Source of the DNA: Mobiluncus sp034180645
GTDB lineage: Bacteria > Actinomycetota > Actinomycetes > Actinomycetales > Actinomycetaceae
Direction: 5' to 3'
Assembly (NCBI RefSeq): GCF_034180645.1
Contig: NZ_JAXFNY010000002.1
Span: 1 to 64,000 of the forward strand
DNA: 64,000 bases
Position 1 is the stretch's first letter; every line of letters begins with the position of its first letter. The notes beneath the pieces are model-generated. The model saw only the letters and a program-made list of their open reading frames with translations, was not told the origin of the DNA and made no database searches. Positions 43,585 through 53,700 of this stretch are shown one piece after another. Made by a program: the position numbers and the translations under genes.

Positions 43585-44847
43585 GTGAGCGATCTGATTG
43601 ACGAACTGACTTGGCGGGGCCTGATTAAGCAACACACCGATTTGGACGCGTTGCGCCGGGCTTTGAACGAAGGTCCGCTCACGTTCTATTGCGGCTTTGA
43701 CCCGACCGCGGCCTCCCTGCATCACGGGCACCTAGTACAGCTCATCATGATGCGCCATTTGCAGCTGGCAGGACACCATCCCATCGCGCTGGTCGGGGGA
43801 GCGACCGGTTTGATTGGCGACCCGCGCATGACTTCGGAACGCCAGTTGCAGGACAAGGAAACGGTGGCGGGCTGGGCGGACCGTCTGCAGCACCAAATCG
43901 AGCGTTTCCTCGATTTCGAGGGCGATAATCCGGCGCGAATGGTCAACAACCTGGAGTGGACCGCGCCCTTGTCCGCGATTGATTTGCTGCGCGACCTGGG
44001 CAAGAACTTCCGGATGGGTACCATGCTGTCCAAGGACGCCGTGGCGCGGCGACTCAAGAGCGAAGAAGGCATTTCTTTTACAGAATTTTCTTACCAAATC
44101 CTGCAAGCCAATGATTACCTGCAGCTGTACCGCAAATACGGCGTCACCTTGGAAACCGGGGGCAACGACCAGTGGGGCAATCTGGTCGGGGGCATGGACC
44201 TGATTCGTAAGGTTGAAGGCAAAGATGTCCACGTGATGACGACGCCTCTGATTACGAAATCAGACGGCACCAAGTTCGGCAAATCCGAAGGCGGGGCGAT
44301 TTGGCTCGATCCGGAAATGTTCAGTCCCTACGCGTTCTACCAGTTCTGGTTGAACACTGAGGACGCCGACGTAGTCAACTTGCTGAAAGTCTTTACTTTC
44401 CTGAGCCGCGAGGAAATCGAAGCATTGGAAACCGAAACGAAGCAAAACCCGGGGAAGCGCGCTGCCCAACGAACTTTGGCTGAAGCCGTGACCACCCTGG
44501 TGCACGGGGCGGATCAAACCGAGCGGGTGAAAGCCGCTTCGACAGCGCTGTTCGGTCGCGGCGACCTGCGCGAGGTAGACGGGAAAACCCTGGTAGCGGC
44601 TACTGCGGACCTGCCGCGGACTCAGGCCGTGCTGGGAGAAACCAATATTTTGCATCTGTTGGTGGACTCGGGGTTGGAAAAGGGCATTGGGGCGGCAAAA
44701 CGTACTGTCGCCTCCGGGGGTGCATACCTGAATAACGAAAAGGTTGAGGACGAAAGTCGGGTCGTTACCGCCGCAGATGTGCTGCCGGGCGGGGTTGTCT
44801 TGTTCCGGAAAGGCAAACGGCAGCTCGGCGTAGCCGTTACGGAATGA
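43585..44847 (+). CDS. tyrS: Tyrosine-tRNA ligase
   Basis: 420 residues. It charges tRNA-Tyr (EC 6.1.1.1). The HIGH-type motif is HHGHLVQLIMM and the KMSKS-type motif is KFGKSEGGAIW. The tyrosine-binding YCGFDPTAASLH and GGNDQWGNLVGGMDL are present. A C-terminal S4 domain starts near RTVASGGAYLNNEKVE. GTG at 43585 with GAAGGAAG upstream gives the standard length. Confidence 0.96.
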   Translation: MSDLIDELTWRGLIKQHTDLDALRRALNEGPLTFYCGFDPTAASLHHGHLVQLIMMRHLQLAGHHPIALVGGATGLIGDPRMTSERQLQDKETVAGWADRLQHQIERFLDFEGDNPARMVNNLEWTAPLSAIDLLRDLGKNFRMGTMLSKDAVARRLKSEEGISFTEFSYQILQANDYLQLYRKYGVTLETGGNDQWGNLVGGMDLIRKVEGKDVHVMTTPLITKSDGTKFGKSEGGAIWLDPEMFSPYAFYQFWLNTEDADVVNLLKVFTFLSREEIEALETETKQNPGKRAAQRTLAEAVTTLVHGADQTERVKAASTALFGRGDLREVDGKTLVAATADLPRTQAVLGETNILHLLVDSGLEKGIGAAKRTVASGGAYLNNEKVEDESRVVTAADVLPGGVVLFRKGKRQLGVAVTE

Positions 44848-44960
44848 AGGCAATGACGGTTTTTTTCCTAAACCGCGTTCACCTTTCGTAGATGGGTATT
44901 CTGTCCTAAGATGGATGTATATCCCAATGGTGTGATACTGAACTGTCTAAGGAGACTGCG

Positions 44961-46580
44961 ATGTCCGATACGGAAACTACGACGATTTATCCTTCTGCCC
45001 AAGCCGAAGCCCAAGCTCGTCAGATGCATCAGCGCTGTGAGGCTTCTTTCCGTAGCTTGGTGCCAAATCTAGAACGGGTGGTGGGGTTGCCGGAAGGTCG
45101 TCCGTTGCGGGCGGTCAGGTCTCCGTTTACCGGCATAGATGCTTTCGGAGTCCCCCAGGCCACTCTGGCAGACTTGGACCAGGCCATCGTGCGCGCCCGC
45201 AACGCGGGGCGGCGCTGGGGCAAGGCTCCTGCCACCACTCGGGCACGGTTTCTGTACAAACTTCATGACCTGCTGTGGCAGCACATGGACGAGATTCTCG
45301 ACGTGATTCAGTGGGAAACCGGCAAGTCCCGCTACCACGCCTATGACGAGATTCAGGATATTGCCCTGAACTGCCGCTACTATGCGCGCACTCTCTCTCA
45401 CGCGGTTCGCGATGAGCGCCGCCGCGGGGCGTTTCCTGGTGTGACGCGCACTTTCGTAATGTATGAGCCCAAGGGAGTTGTGGGGGTAATTGCGCCGTGG
45501 AACTACCCGCTGTCGATGGGGATTACGGACGCTATCGCGGCTTTGGCTGCTGGTAATGCCATTGTGACCAAGCCGGATTCCAACACTCCGCTGTCGGTGG
45601 TGGTCGGCAAAGCCCTGATGGTCGAGGCCGGGTTGGATCCTGATTTGTTCATTATGGTGCCCGGACGTGGCTCCGAGCTAGGAACCCCGCTCATTAAGCA
45701 AGTCGACTACATGATGTTTACCGGTTCCACCGCTACGGGACGGATTATTGCCAAGCAATCGGGCGAAAACCTGATTGGGGTTTCGGCTGAACTGGGCGGC
45801 AAGAACCCGATGATAGTGCTGGAGGACGCAAGGGTTGACGACGCGGTGCGAGGCCTGGTGCGGTCTGCCTACGCCAATACTGGTCAGCTTTGTGTTTCCA
45901 TTGAACGTCTCTATGTCCAAGACTCGATTTATGACGAGTTCAAAGCTAAGCTCATCAAACGTATCAACGATATGAAGGTTGAGGTTTCCTTTGATTGGGA
46001 GGCCGATATGGGGGTTCTAGTTTCCGACCACCAGCTCGAAACGATTGATACCCAAGTTCAGGACGCTCTGAGCAAGGGCGCGGTAGCTCTGGCCGGCGGC
46101 CATGCACTGCCCGAAATTAGCTACACCGCTTATGCGCCCACCCTTCTGGAAGGTGTCGAGGAGGGAATGACCCTGTACGACCATGAGACGTTTGGTCCCG
46201 TGGTTTCTCTGTATCGTTTCCATACCGATGAACAGGCCATAGCCCTGGCCAATGACACGAATTACGGCTTGAACGCCTCGGTTTGGGGCAAGCCGGCTCA
46301 CGCTGTGGCGGTGGCGCGTCGGATTGAGGCGGGCACGGTCAATGTCAACGAGGGGTTCACCGCCGCCTGGGGTTCCACCGATGCTCCTATGGGTGGCTGG
46401 AAAGATTCTGGTCTGGGGCGTCGCCACGGTATCGAGGGCATCCATAAATACATGGAATCGCGTACGATTGCCGTGCAAAACCGCGCGGTACCTATCGCTC
46501 CGGTTATGGGATTGAGCCAGGAACAATATGTCACGGTCTTAAAATTCGCCCTGAAAGCTATGCGGCGACTGCATCTCTAG
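44961..46580 (+). CDS. Succinate-semialdehyde dehydrogenase-type aldehyde dehydrogenase (GabD2-like)
   Basis: 539 residues, aldehyde dehydrogenase superfamily. Catalytic Cys311 is in NTGQLCVSIERL and Glu277 in VSAELGGKNPMIV. The cofactor site has APWNYPLSMGIT and FTGSTATGRII. The N-terminal extension and overall plan match actinobacterial GabD2, the NADP-linked enzyme oxidising succinate semialdehyde, but other aldehydes are possible. AAGGAG seven nt before the ATG. It stands alone. Confidence 0.88.
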   Translation: MSDTETTTIYPSAQAEAQARQMHQRCEASFRSLVPNLERVVGLPEGRPLRAVRSPFTGIDAFGVPQATLADLDQAIVRARNAGRRWGKAPATTRARFLYKLHDLLWQHMDEILDVIQWETGKSRYHAYDEIQDIALNCRYYARTLSHAVRDERRRGAFPGVTRTFVMYEPKGVVGVIAPWNYPLSMGITDAIAALAAGNAIVTKPDSNTPLSVVVGKALMVEAGLDPDLFIMVPGRGSELGTPLIKQVDYMMFTGSTATGRIIAKQSGENLIGVSAELGGKNPMIVLEDARVDDAVRGLVRSAYANTGQLCVSIERLYVQDSIYDEFKAKLIKRINDMKVEVSFDWEADMGVLVSDHQLETIDTQVQDALSKGAVALAGGHALPEISYTAYAPTLLEGVEEGMTLYDHETFGPVVSLYRFHTDEQAIALANDTNYGLNASVWGKPAHAVAVARRIEAGTVNVNEGFTAAWGSTDAPMGGWKDSGLGRRHGIEGIHKYMESRTIAVQNRAVPIAPVMGLSQEQYVTVLKFALKAMRRLHL

Positions 46581-46669
46581 GGACGCATTTCCCTCTTCGC
46601 GATGGGTTCGGAATCGTGTCGTAACTCTCGGTGTGACCGAACCCGTCGTCCTTTGCAGGGCCGGAACGT

Positions 46670-47323
46670 TTAGCGGGGGATGTAGTAGCGTACCCGCCAG
46701 GCAGCGTCCCCAGATTTCGGGCGCCAGTTTTCGTCCGAACGGGTCAGATCCAGTTGCCAGCGAACCGGATCGATGACCGGGGCATAAGCCACCGTGCTCA
46801 TTGGAGGCACCATCGCGGTCATGTCCAGCTGGGTGACTACCAGTAAATCCGCCAGTCCCAGCTCCATGACTTCGCGATACACTTTCGCTCCGCCGGTAAT
46901 CCACACCTGGGGGGTGTTGGCGCACAGTTCCAACGCTTCGTTGAGGCTGTGGGCTACCTCGACATCAGGGGCGGTGAACTCACGAGACCCGGTGAGGACG
47001 ATATTGCGTCGACCGGGCAGCGCCTGTCCCAGGGAGAGGAACGAGGCGCGTCCCATAATCACTGGATTACCCATAGTGGTGTCTTTGAAATGCTTGAAGT
47101 CCGCGGGGACGTGCCACAGCATTTTGCCGCCAGCACCCAACACTTTTGCCTTGTCCTCAGCCCAAATCATCCCGAGGACACCGATACCGTGTCCGGCGCG
47201 GGATTCAGTCGGTGAGCCCTCCGGGATGGGGGTCGGGTCAGGAGAGACTGGCGGAGTCCATCCGTAGGGATTGTGTACCGGTTTATTTGCGCCAGTATTC
47301 AAGCCGACCATGCTGCCTCTCAT
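46670..47323 (-). CDS. folA: Dihydrofolate reductase with N-terminal extension
   Basis: 217 residues. It reduces dihydrofolate with NADPH (EC 1.5.1.3). The enzyme proper begins near residue 48 (IGVLGMIWAEDKAKVLG). It has MLWHVPADFKHFKDTTMG, VIMGRASFLSL, LPGRRNIVLTG and the GGAKVYREVME glycine pair. The first 45 or so residues are Pro/Ser-rich (PPVSPDPTPIPEGSPTES) and are extra. It starts one base after the thyA stop, so it is translated from the thyA transcript and regenerates the folate that thyA oxidises. A later start is possible but less well placed. Confidence 0.93.
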   Translation of the reverse strand: MRGSMVGLNTGANKPVHNPYGWTPPVSPDPTPIPEGSPTESRAGHGIGVLGMIWAEDKAKVLGAGGKMLWHVPADFKHFKDTTMGNPVIMGRASFLSLGQALPGRRNIVLTGSREFTAPDVEVAHSLNEALELCANTPQVWITGGAKVYREVMELGLADLLVVTQLDMTAMVPPMSTVAYAPVIDPVRWQLDLTRSDENWRPKSGDAAWRVRYYIPR

Positions 47324-47324
47324 G

Positions 47325-48125
47325 TCAGACCGCTACGGGAGCGGAAATCTTGGGGTGGTGTTGATAATTCGCCAGACGAATCATGTCAAAAGTGTAGCCG
47401 TCAATGGAGTCGGCTCTATCCAGTTCCAAAGTGGGGAAGGGGAAAGGATCGCGGGACAGCTGTTGAGTGACCTGGTCCACGTGGTTGGCATAGATGTGGC
47501 AGTCTCCGCCGGTCCACACGAGTTCGCCGACCTGTAAATCAGACTGTTGAGCCAGCATATGGGTCAGCAAAGCGTAGGAGGCGATGTTGAAAGGCACCCC
47601 CAGGAACATATCCGCCGAACGCTGGTAAATCTGCAGGGAGAGCCGGCCTTGCCCGACCCAGCATTGAAAGAAAGCGTGGCAGGGAGCCAGAGCCATCTGA
47701 TCCAACTCCGAAACGTTCCAGGCCGACACCAGCATTCGTCGGGAAGAGGGGTCGTTTTTCAGGGTATCGAGCAGGTTTCTCACCTGATCCACCGGGCCGG
47801 CCGCGGTGGGCCAGGCACGCCACTGATGACCGTAGATCGGTCCCAAATCCCCCGAGTCGTCTGCCCACTCGTCCCAGATATGGATGTTGTTCTCCTTAAG
47901 CCAGCGGTTGTTCGTCCCCCCCTGTAAGAACCACAGCAGTTCGCCGACCACGCCGTGCCAGTACAGACTCTTGGTCGTGATGGCGGGGAATCCTTGCGAG
48001 AGGTCATAGCGCAGCTGGCGCCCGAAAATCGAGCGGGTTCCCGTGCCGGTACGGTCGGGTTTTTCCACGCCGTGGGACATAATGTCGGCTAATAAGTCCT
48101 CGTATTGGTGGTCGGTGATGGTCAT
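47325..48125 (-). CDS. thyA: Thymidylate synthase
   Basis: 266 residues. It methylates dUMP to dTMP with methylene-tetrahydrofolate (EC 2.1.1.45). The catalytic cysteine is in LAPCHAFFQCWV. Other signatures are RTGTGTRSIFGRQLRYDL, RRMLVSAWN, YQRSADMFLGVPFNIASYA and the GGDCHIYANH block. GGGAAGAT precedes the ATG. It forms an operon with folA. Confidence 0.97.
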   Translation of the reverse strand: MTITDHQYEDLLADIMSHGVEKPDRTGTGTRSIFGRQLRYDLSQGFPAITTKSLYWHGVVGELLWFLQGGTNNRWLKENNIHIWDEWADDSGDLGPIYGHQWRAWPTAAGPVDQVRNLLDTLKNDPSSRRMLVSAWNVSELDQMALAPCHAFFQCWVGQGRLSLQIYQRSADMFLGVPFNIASYALLTHMLAQQSDLQVGELVWTGGDCHIYANHVDQVTQQLSRDPFPFPTLELDRADSIDGYTFDMIRLANYQHHPKISAPVAV

Positions 48126-48180
48126 ATCTTCCCTTCTTAAACACGCTGAAGGCGGTATAAAACCACTGTATCAGGGACCC

Positions 48181-48672
48181 CTACAGCAAAAATTCGTCCG
48201 CCTTGACGGTCTCTTTGGCGAAGGCGTTTTCAATGGTCTTTACCACGGCTCGCTCTACGCCCGCCGCAAAAAAAGGAATCGCGCAGGTAACTTCGCCCTC
48301 CAGCGTAATCTCGGTGCCGGACTGCGGAGTTGGCTCAGATTTCGCCACCATAGTGGTCGAAAACTTTACGGGGACACCCGCCATCGAGCCGCTCATAGTG
48401 CCGTTCTCAACCCACCCGGACTGATTCAAATCCCAGACTTCCACCACTTTTAGGTTCAGCCCGGTATTGAGCTTGTTGGCCAGTTGGTCCAGGTATTCAG
48501 TAGAAATGGACACGGTGGAAGATACCCGGATACGGTTATCGACCAGGCTCAAATCAACTTGGGCGTGATCATCCAAATCCGCCCAGCGTTTTTTATAGTA
48601 TTCCGGGTTTTTTAACATCGCGGTGACTTGGGCGCGAGATCCGGGATAAGCCAGGGTCTGGGTGAATTTCAT
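48181..48672 (-). CDS. DUF2505 family protein
   Basis: 163 residues. The sequence follows the DUF2505 pattern: KFTQTLAYPGSRAQVTAMLK at the start, then an alternating strand region, and a closing helix ERAVVKTIENAFAKE. The fold resembles START/polyketide-cyclase-like lipid-binding proteins found in actinobacteria; the ligand and role are unknown. ATG at 48672 is chosen because AGGAGA lies 7 nt upstream; an earlier ATG at 48696 would add eight residues. It is divergent from the histidine kinase. Confidence 0.82.
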   Translation of the reverse strand: MKFTQTLAYPGSRAQVTAMLKNPEYYKKRWADLDDHAQVDLSLVDNRIRVSSTVSISTEYLDQLANKLNTGLNLKVVEVWDLNQSGWVENGTMSGSMAGVPVKFSTTMVAKSEPTPQSGTEITLEGEVTCAIPFFAAGVERAVVKTIENAFAKETVKADEFLL

Positions 48673-48756
48673 GTCGGGTCTCTCCTGAAGCATCAATTAC
48701 CCTTATATTCTAAATGCAGGTTGCTCAAAACACAGCCCAACGCATAACCTGAGAAG

Positions 48757-50223
48757 GTGTCGACGTTTAAACGCTCCCTGGGGGAACCCCCATTCCAGGT
48801 ATTGACCGAAGATGCTGTAGAACAGCTGTATCGTTTGGTGTCGGATTGGCAAATCATCTCTGACCTGTCCCAAGCCGATTTGTTGCTGTGGCTGCCGAAC
48901 CGTTATGACGGCATGTCTTGCGCGGCTCACTGCCGTCCAGCCACCGGACCTACGGTTCACCTCGATGACGTGATTGGGCTGAACTTGCCTGCCACTCGTC
49001 TGCCCTTGCTGGAACAGGCCCAGTTAAAAGGCGAGATTATCGAGAACCCCGTACGCCGTTGGACGGGTATGAACACGGTATCCGAGGTGCTGGTGCCCGT
49101 GCCTTTTGCGGGACGAAACATTGGAGTCCTGGCGATTGAAACCAACCTGGCTTTCCAGGTCGGCGAGATTGGTGGCGAGGGTTGGTTTAAAGCGGTTTCC
49201 CGGACACTGTGGAAGATGGTGGCGGCCGGAGACTTTCCTTTCGAGGTCACTCCGACTACCGGTAAGCACGGCAATCCCCGGGTGGCCGATGGGGCCTTGA
49301 TGCTGGATAATGAGGGGCTGGTAGAACATTGTTCACCGAACGGGATTTCTGCTTTTAAACGGCTTGGTTTTCACAACCAGCTCCATGGTACGAAACTTAG
49401 CGACTCCATCTTGCCGCTGTTGGAAAAAGGCGCCGTCATCGATGAGGATTTGTCAACGGTGCTTCGGGGAAGATCCTCGGCTATGGCCGAGATTGACGTG
49501 CGCGGAGTGGATTTGACCATTCGTTCGCTACCGCTGGTCGAGGAAGGGGAACGGATTGGAGCCCTGCTGCTGTGCCGTGATGTGACCGAAAAACGCCATC
49601 GTGAAAAGGAACTGTTGAGCAAAGATGCCACCATTCGCGAAGTGCATCACCGGGTGAAAAACAACCTCCAAACGGTCAGTGCTCTGTTGCGCCTGCAAGC
49701 TCGCCGTTCAGATAACGCGGTGGTTCAAGAGGAATTGTCTCAGGCGGAACGGCGAATTTCGATTATTGCGATGGTGCACGAGGCGCTGTCACATACAGTT
49801 GATGAGACCGTGTCTTTTGACGACATGTTCCGTAAACTACTGGCTTTGGTGGCGACCGCGGCGTCCTCCGACCACTTCGTGGAGACGCGTTTCTTGGGCA
49901 GCTTTGGGACGCTGGGAGCGGACTCGGCCTCTGCCCTCGGGTTGGTGCTTACCGAGCTGGTGACCAACGCAATCGAACACGGTTTAGAAGGTCGTGGCGG
50001 GGTGGTAGAGGTCGAGGCCCACCAGGACTACCACAACGAGACTTTGGTGGTGACGGTGACCGACGACGGACACGGCCTCACCGGCAAATCGGTCGGTTCA
50101 GGCTTGGGCACTCAGATTGTCCAGACTTTGGTCAAAACCGAACTGGTCGGGACGGTGCAGTGGGAAAACCGAGAGCCTCCCGCGAGCGGTACGATTGTGC
50201 GCCTCACCGCTACCAAGCTGTAA
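48757..50223 (+). CDS. PdtaS-like sensor histidine kinase (HisKA_2)
   Basis: 488 residues. It has an N-terminal GAF-like domain (about 20-150), a PAS-like domain (about 170-280), then the HisKA_2 phosphoacceptor with His298 in REVHHRVKNNLQTVSALLRL, and an ATPase domain with VLTELVTNAIEHGL and VTDDGHGL. No membrane span is present, so it is soluble. PdtaS partners the RNA-binding antiterminator PdtaR in actinobacteria; no pdtaR is in this window. GTG start, 6 nt after a -10 TAACCT (48745-48750). Confidence 0.9.
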   Translation: MSTFKRSLGEPPFQVLTEDAVEQLYRLVSDWQIISDLSQADLLLWLPNRYDGMSCAAHCRPATGPTVHLDDVIGLNLPATRLPLLEQAQLKGEIIENPVRRWTGMNTVSEVLVPVPFAGRNIGVLAIETNLAFQVGEIGGEGWFKAVSRTLWKMVAAGDFPFEVTPTTGKHGNPRVADGALMLDNEGLVEHCSPNGISAFKRLGFHNQLHGTKLSDSILPLLEKGAVIDEDLSTVLRGRSSAMAEIDVRGVDLTIRSLPLVEEGERIGALLLCRDVTEKRHREKELLSKDATIREVHHRVKNNLQTVSALLRLQARRSDNAVVQEELSQAERRISIIAMVHEALSHTVDETVSFDDMFRKLLALVATAASSDHFVETRFLGSFGTLGADSASALGLVLTELVTNAIEHGLEGRGGVVEVEAHQDYHNETLVVTVTDDGHGLTGKSVGSGLGTQIVQTLVKTELVGTVQWENREPPASGTIVRLTATKL

Positions 50224-50255
50224 GTCGGCAGCTTCCGGTAGCCTGCTGGGCTAGT

Positions 50256-50296
50256 AAAAAAACCGTGGTGGTGAGCCACTTAATGCGCTCACCACC
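50256..50296 (-). terminator. Terminator of whiB
   Basis: GGTGGTGAGC (50267-50276) pairs with GCTCACCACC (50287-50296). On the minus strand the hairpin is followed by GG and seven T. It lies between the convergent kinase and whiB genes. Confidence 0.85.
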
Positions 50297-50339
50297 AGCG
50301 GGGTCTTTCCCGGGTTTGACGCCCCCAGAGGCGTGTAAC

Positions 50340-50603
50340 TTAGAGGCTCGAAGCGCGGCGCGCACGGGCATTGCGGGCATTGCGACGCTTCAAAGAACGG
50401 CGCTCATCCTCGCTGGTGCCGCCCCAGACGCCGGCATCTTGGTTATTGTCCAGAGCCCACTTCAGGCAAACGTCCACAACCTGGCAGGTCGCGCACACGG
50501 CCTTAGCTTCTTCAATCTGAGCCAATGCCGGGCCGGTGTTCCCCACGGGAAAGAAAAGTTCAGGATCTACGGTTAAGCAAGCTGCTTGATCACGCCAGTC
50601 CAT
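50340..50603 (-). CDS. WhiB-family iron-sulfur transcription factor (WhiB1-like)
   Basis: 87 residues. Four cluster ligands C9, C37, C40 and C46 are present in the spacing of the family (C-x2-C-x5-C), with DPELFFPVGNTGPA in front and GVWGGTSEDERRSLKRR behind, then a basic tail RNARNARARRASS for DNA binding. It matches the WhiB1 subgroup best. It acts in the cytoplasm with the main sigma factor and senses redox or nitric oxide through a 4Fe-4S cluster. AGGAG precedes the ATG. The 136-nt upstream stretch is AT-rich and should hold its promoter. Confidence 0.93.
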   Translation of the reverse strand: MDWRDQAACLTVDPELFFPVGNTGPALAQIEEAKAVCATCQVVDVCLKWALDNNQDAGVWGGTSEDERRSLKRRNARNARARRASSL

Positions 50604-50739
50604 AATTGCTCCTTAGAGTTCGGTGCAAAAGATTCGGTTAGGGATTTGTAAAACTTTTGCGTGGAATAAATTCGACTTAACAAGGGTGACATCATTCCAG
50701 CGCATTTTCAAGAGATGTAAATGAAGAATTTTTCAAAAA

Positions 50740-53700
50740 TCAGGTGATATGTGTCACATTAGCACTTGGAGGGAGTAGCGCGCCCACCTCGGAGCCCGTC
50801 TGATAAATCGCTGGAAATTCGCCAATAACCTGGATTTTTCGGACGAAATCCATCTCGATATCGAGGTAATTTGCCGCCCGGTGTCTGGCTTCGATGGTGT
50901 TTCCTAAATGGGTTAGCGTCACTTTCCGATTGGTAAAATTTGGTAATGAGAGGGTTAAATTTCCCGGCATAAGCCCAGGTGAACGCAATTCTAGGAATGT
51001 TAGGTCAAACTTCAGGCTACTCTCAATACGCTCCCGTAAAATATTCAGGTTAGGGGTGTTATGTTCAGAATTGGAGACAATGACAAAGGTATCCCGGTCA
51101 ATGTGTTCAAGTTCAAAATCTTCTGCCTCAATCACCTGATAGCCGAGACGGCGATATTCCCGTTTCAATTGAGCCACCAGGGGACGCATCTCGGTGAGGT
51201 CGTCCACTACCCAGTGACGCCGCGCGGGCGAAAGGCTCAGCCAATCACGGCGCGATGAGGACCAGCCTAACGTAACTTGCTGAGCGGAGCGGGGCATTTC
51301 TCGATGGGAAAACACTTTCGGCAGATCTGTTAAGACAATTGCCTCGCCGCTCGGGGTCGTCGGTTTGCCGTTAGGAGAGCCCGTACCAGGCATGATGCCA
51401 GCCATTTCAACTAAACCCTCACAGTTGGGCAGACCGATTTGGGCGGTGGCACACGTGTTGCCGATTTGCCACACCCCGCGGCCGGGCGTAACTACGGCAG
51501 GCAAAGCCTCGCTCAGGCGCCCGCGCACTCCGTTGGATTCAATGCCGGCAGAATGCAAATCCACCGTATCGCGTGGGCACAACACAAACTTTTCCCCAGC
51601 CAAGGCCCCCCAAGCCGTATGCCCAGCGCTCAACGGAGCCGTGAAAGCCAGCAAATAGCCCCCCGCCCCATTTTCGCTCAGCAACGTTTCCAGGCGCTTG
51701 ACCCCTTGGCCCGGATAGAGCCGTTCCAGCTCGTCTGCCAGTAAATCCGCGCGGTCAATAGCCACCGCGGCCCCTTCTAAACCACGGTCAGCCGCTAAGG
51801 ATATGAATTGATCGAGTTTCCACAAGTCTTTCGGGGAGAATACGGTGAGAATGCGTTGGAGCGGGGAGGCCAACGGTTCGCTCAGTCTGCTCCACCGGTT
51901 CCAGAAGGCCGACGGATTGGGGGTGATGACTATCACCGAGCGATTTTGCCCCAGCCACGTCGTGATTAGGGTGGCTAGGGCGGTAGTCCGTCCGCTGCCG
52001 GGATTGCCGAAAAGCCCCAAGCTCGTTTGGGGCAAACGCCAGCTTTGGCGAGCCTGGTGGGGAAAGTCCAGCAGGGCAAAACTGCCGGGGGGACACGGCG
52101 GGGCCAAGGGCAAATCGGGACACCAGATTTCCGGTAGGGGTGCATTGTCGCAGCCTTGCTCCCAGGCTTGGCGAATCTGATTCACACAGTGGCGTACCCA
52201 GTCGGCTTTTCCGCACCAGGCGGCTTGTGCCACGCCGGAGGTGAGCCCCTCCCAAAACAGACGCCCCGGAATGGGCGGGAGGCTCGCCGCCCGCGTATCG
52301 CTGAGTATCTCGGTCGAGTCTTGGGGAGAACGAACCCGCAGAGCTATCCGTAGGTTGGTATTAGCCAGAATCTGGCCGTTAACCACCCCACCGGGCTTTT
52401 GCGTAGCCAAAATCAGATGCAGTCCCAGCGAACGTCCGTGCGTAGCCAGGCGAATCAGGTTTTCCAAAGTTTCGGGATGATCCGTGGCTAGGGCGCGAAA
52501 TTCATCCACCACGATGAGGACTCTAGGTAGCCGTTGTCCCGTGAGCTGGTGATAATGCTCCAGGTCGCGGGCTTTAACCTGGGACAGAACCGTCTCGCGC
52601 TGCTTCAGGAATGCCTCCAGGGACGCTAGAGCACGAGAGGTGAGTTGCGGCGTCAAGTCCGTCAATACGCCGTGAGTGTGGGGCAGCGCTCCCAGCGCCT
52701 CGAATGCCGCCCCACCCTTGTAATCAAGCAAAATAAACCGTAAATCGCGGGGAGAATAGTGCAAAGCCAGTGCCATCAACCACGTGGTCAGCAGCTCCGA
52801 TTTCCCGGCCCCGGTCGTGCCCGCCACCAGGGCGTGAGGTCCTTCTTTCACCAAATCAACCAGCCACGGACTATCTGCGGTGCTCACCCCGAGCTGAGCG
52901 CACAAGCCTGGGGGAGGTGTCTGCCAGCTTTGGGCGATAGCTTCGGGACTGATTTGCCACCACTGGCTGACATCAACCAAGTCGGGCAGGCTTTCGGCGG
53001 GGGGTATGGCGGTCAAGCTAAGGCGCTGCGGATTGTCCCCCAAGGCCTCCAGGAGAGAGCCGAACCAGGCGGCCGTAATAACGCGGCGGCGTGGGGACGG
53101 GTTGAGGATACGTTGCGCCCACGGCGGAGGGGTATCGGCGGTGATGGTCATCCCGACTTCGTCCGTCTCCAAATGCGGGGTCTCGCCGGGGTCGAACACG
53201 CGAATCACCAGGGTTTGCGGTGAGGCCTGGCCCGGTTCTTCGCGAGGTTTGATTCCGCGCCACGGGTTGGGATTCTTTTCGCTGAGCCGAGCCTGACCAA
53301 ACAGGATGGCCTGGGCGATGACCCACCGGGCTTGATCTGCGCCTTTTGCTCCTGTGAAACACAGCGTTTCTCCCGGTTGAATCTGCAGGACACGCCGGCG
53401 CAGTTTCCGACCCGAAAACACCCGAATCGCGGTGACCTTTTGCGAGGGCATCGTCAGCGGGGTGGCAGAGGCAAGCCACAGTTTTTCCGGATTCGGTACT
53501 GCCAGCGCCCGTCGGATGAACACCACCAGGGCAATTGCGCCGGCAATGCCCAGAATCACCAGCAGGCGCCACCCCAGGAAAGCCCCCAAACCCAACATGA
53601 GCAGCAGCGGCAGGAACATAAACAAAGCGGTGCGTCCCGCAAACTGTCGCGGCGCCGGGGGAGGAGTCAGACGAAGGTCAGGCGGACGGTGGCTTAGGCG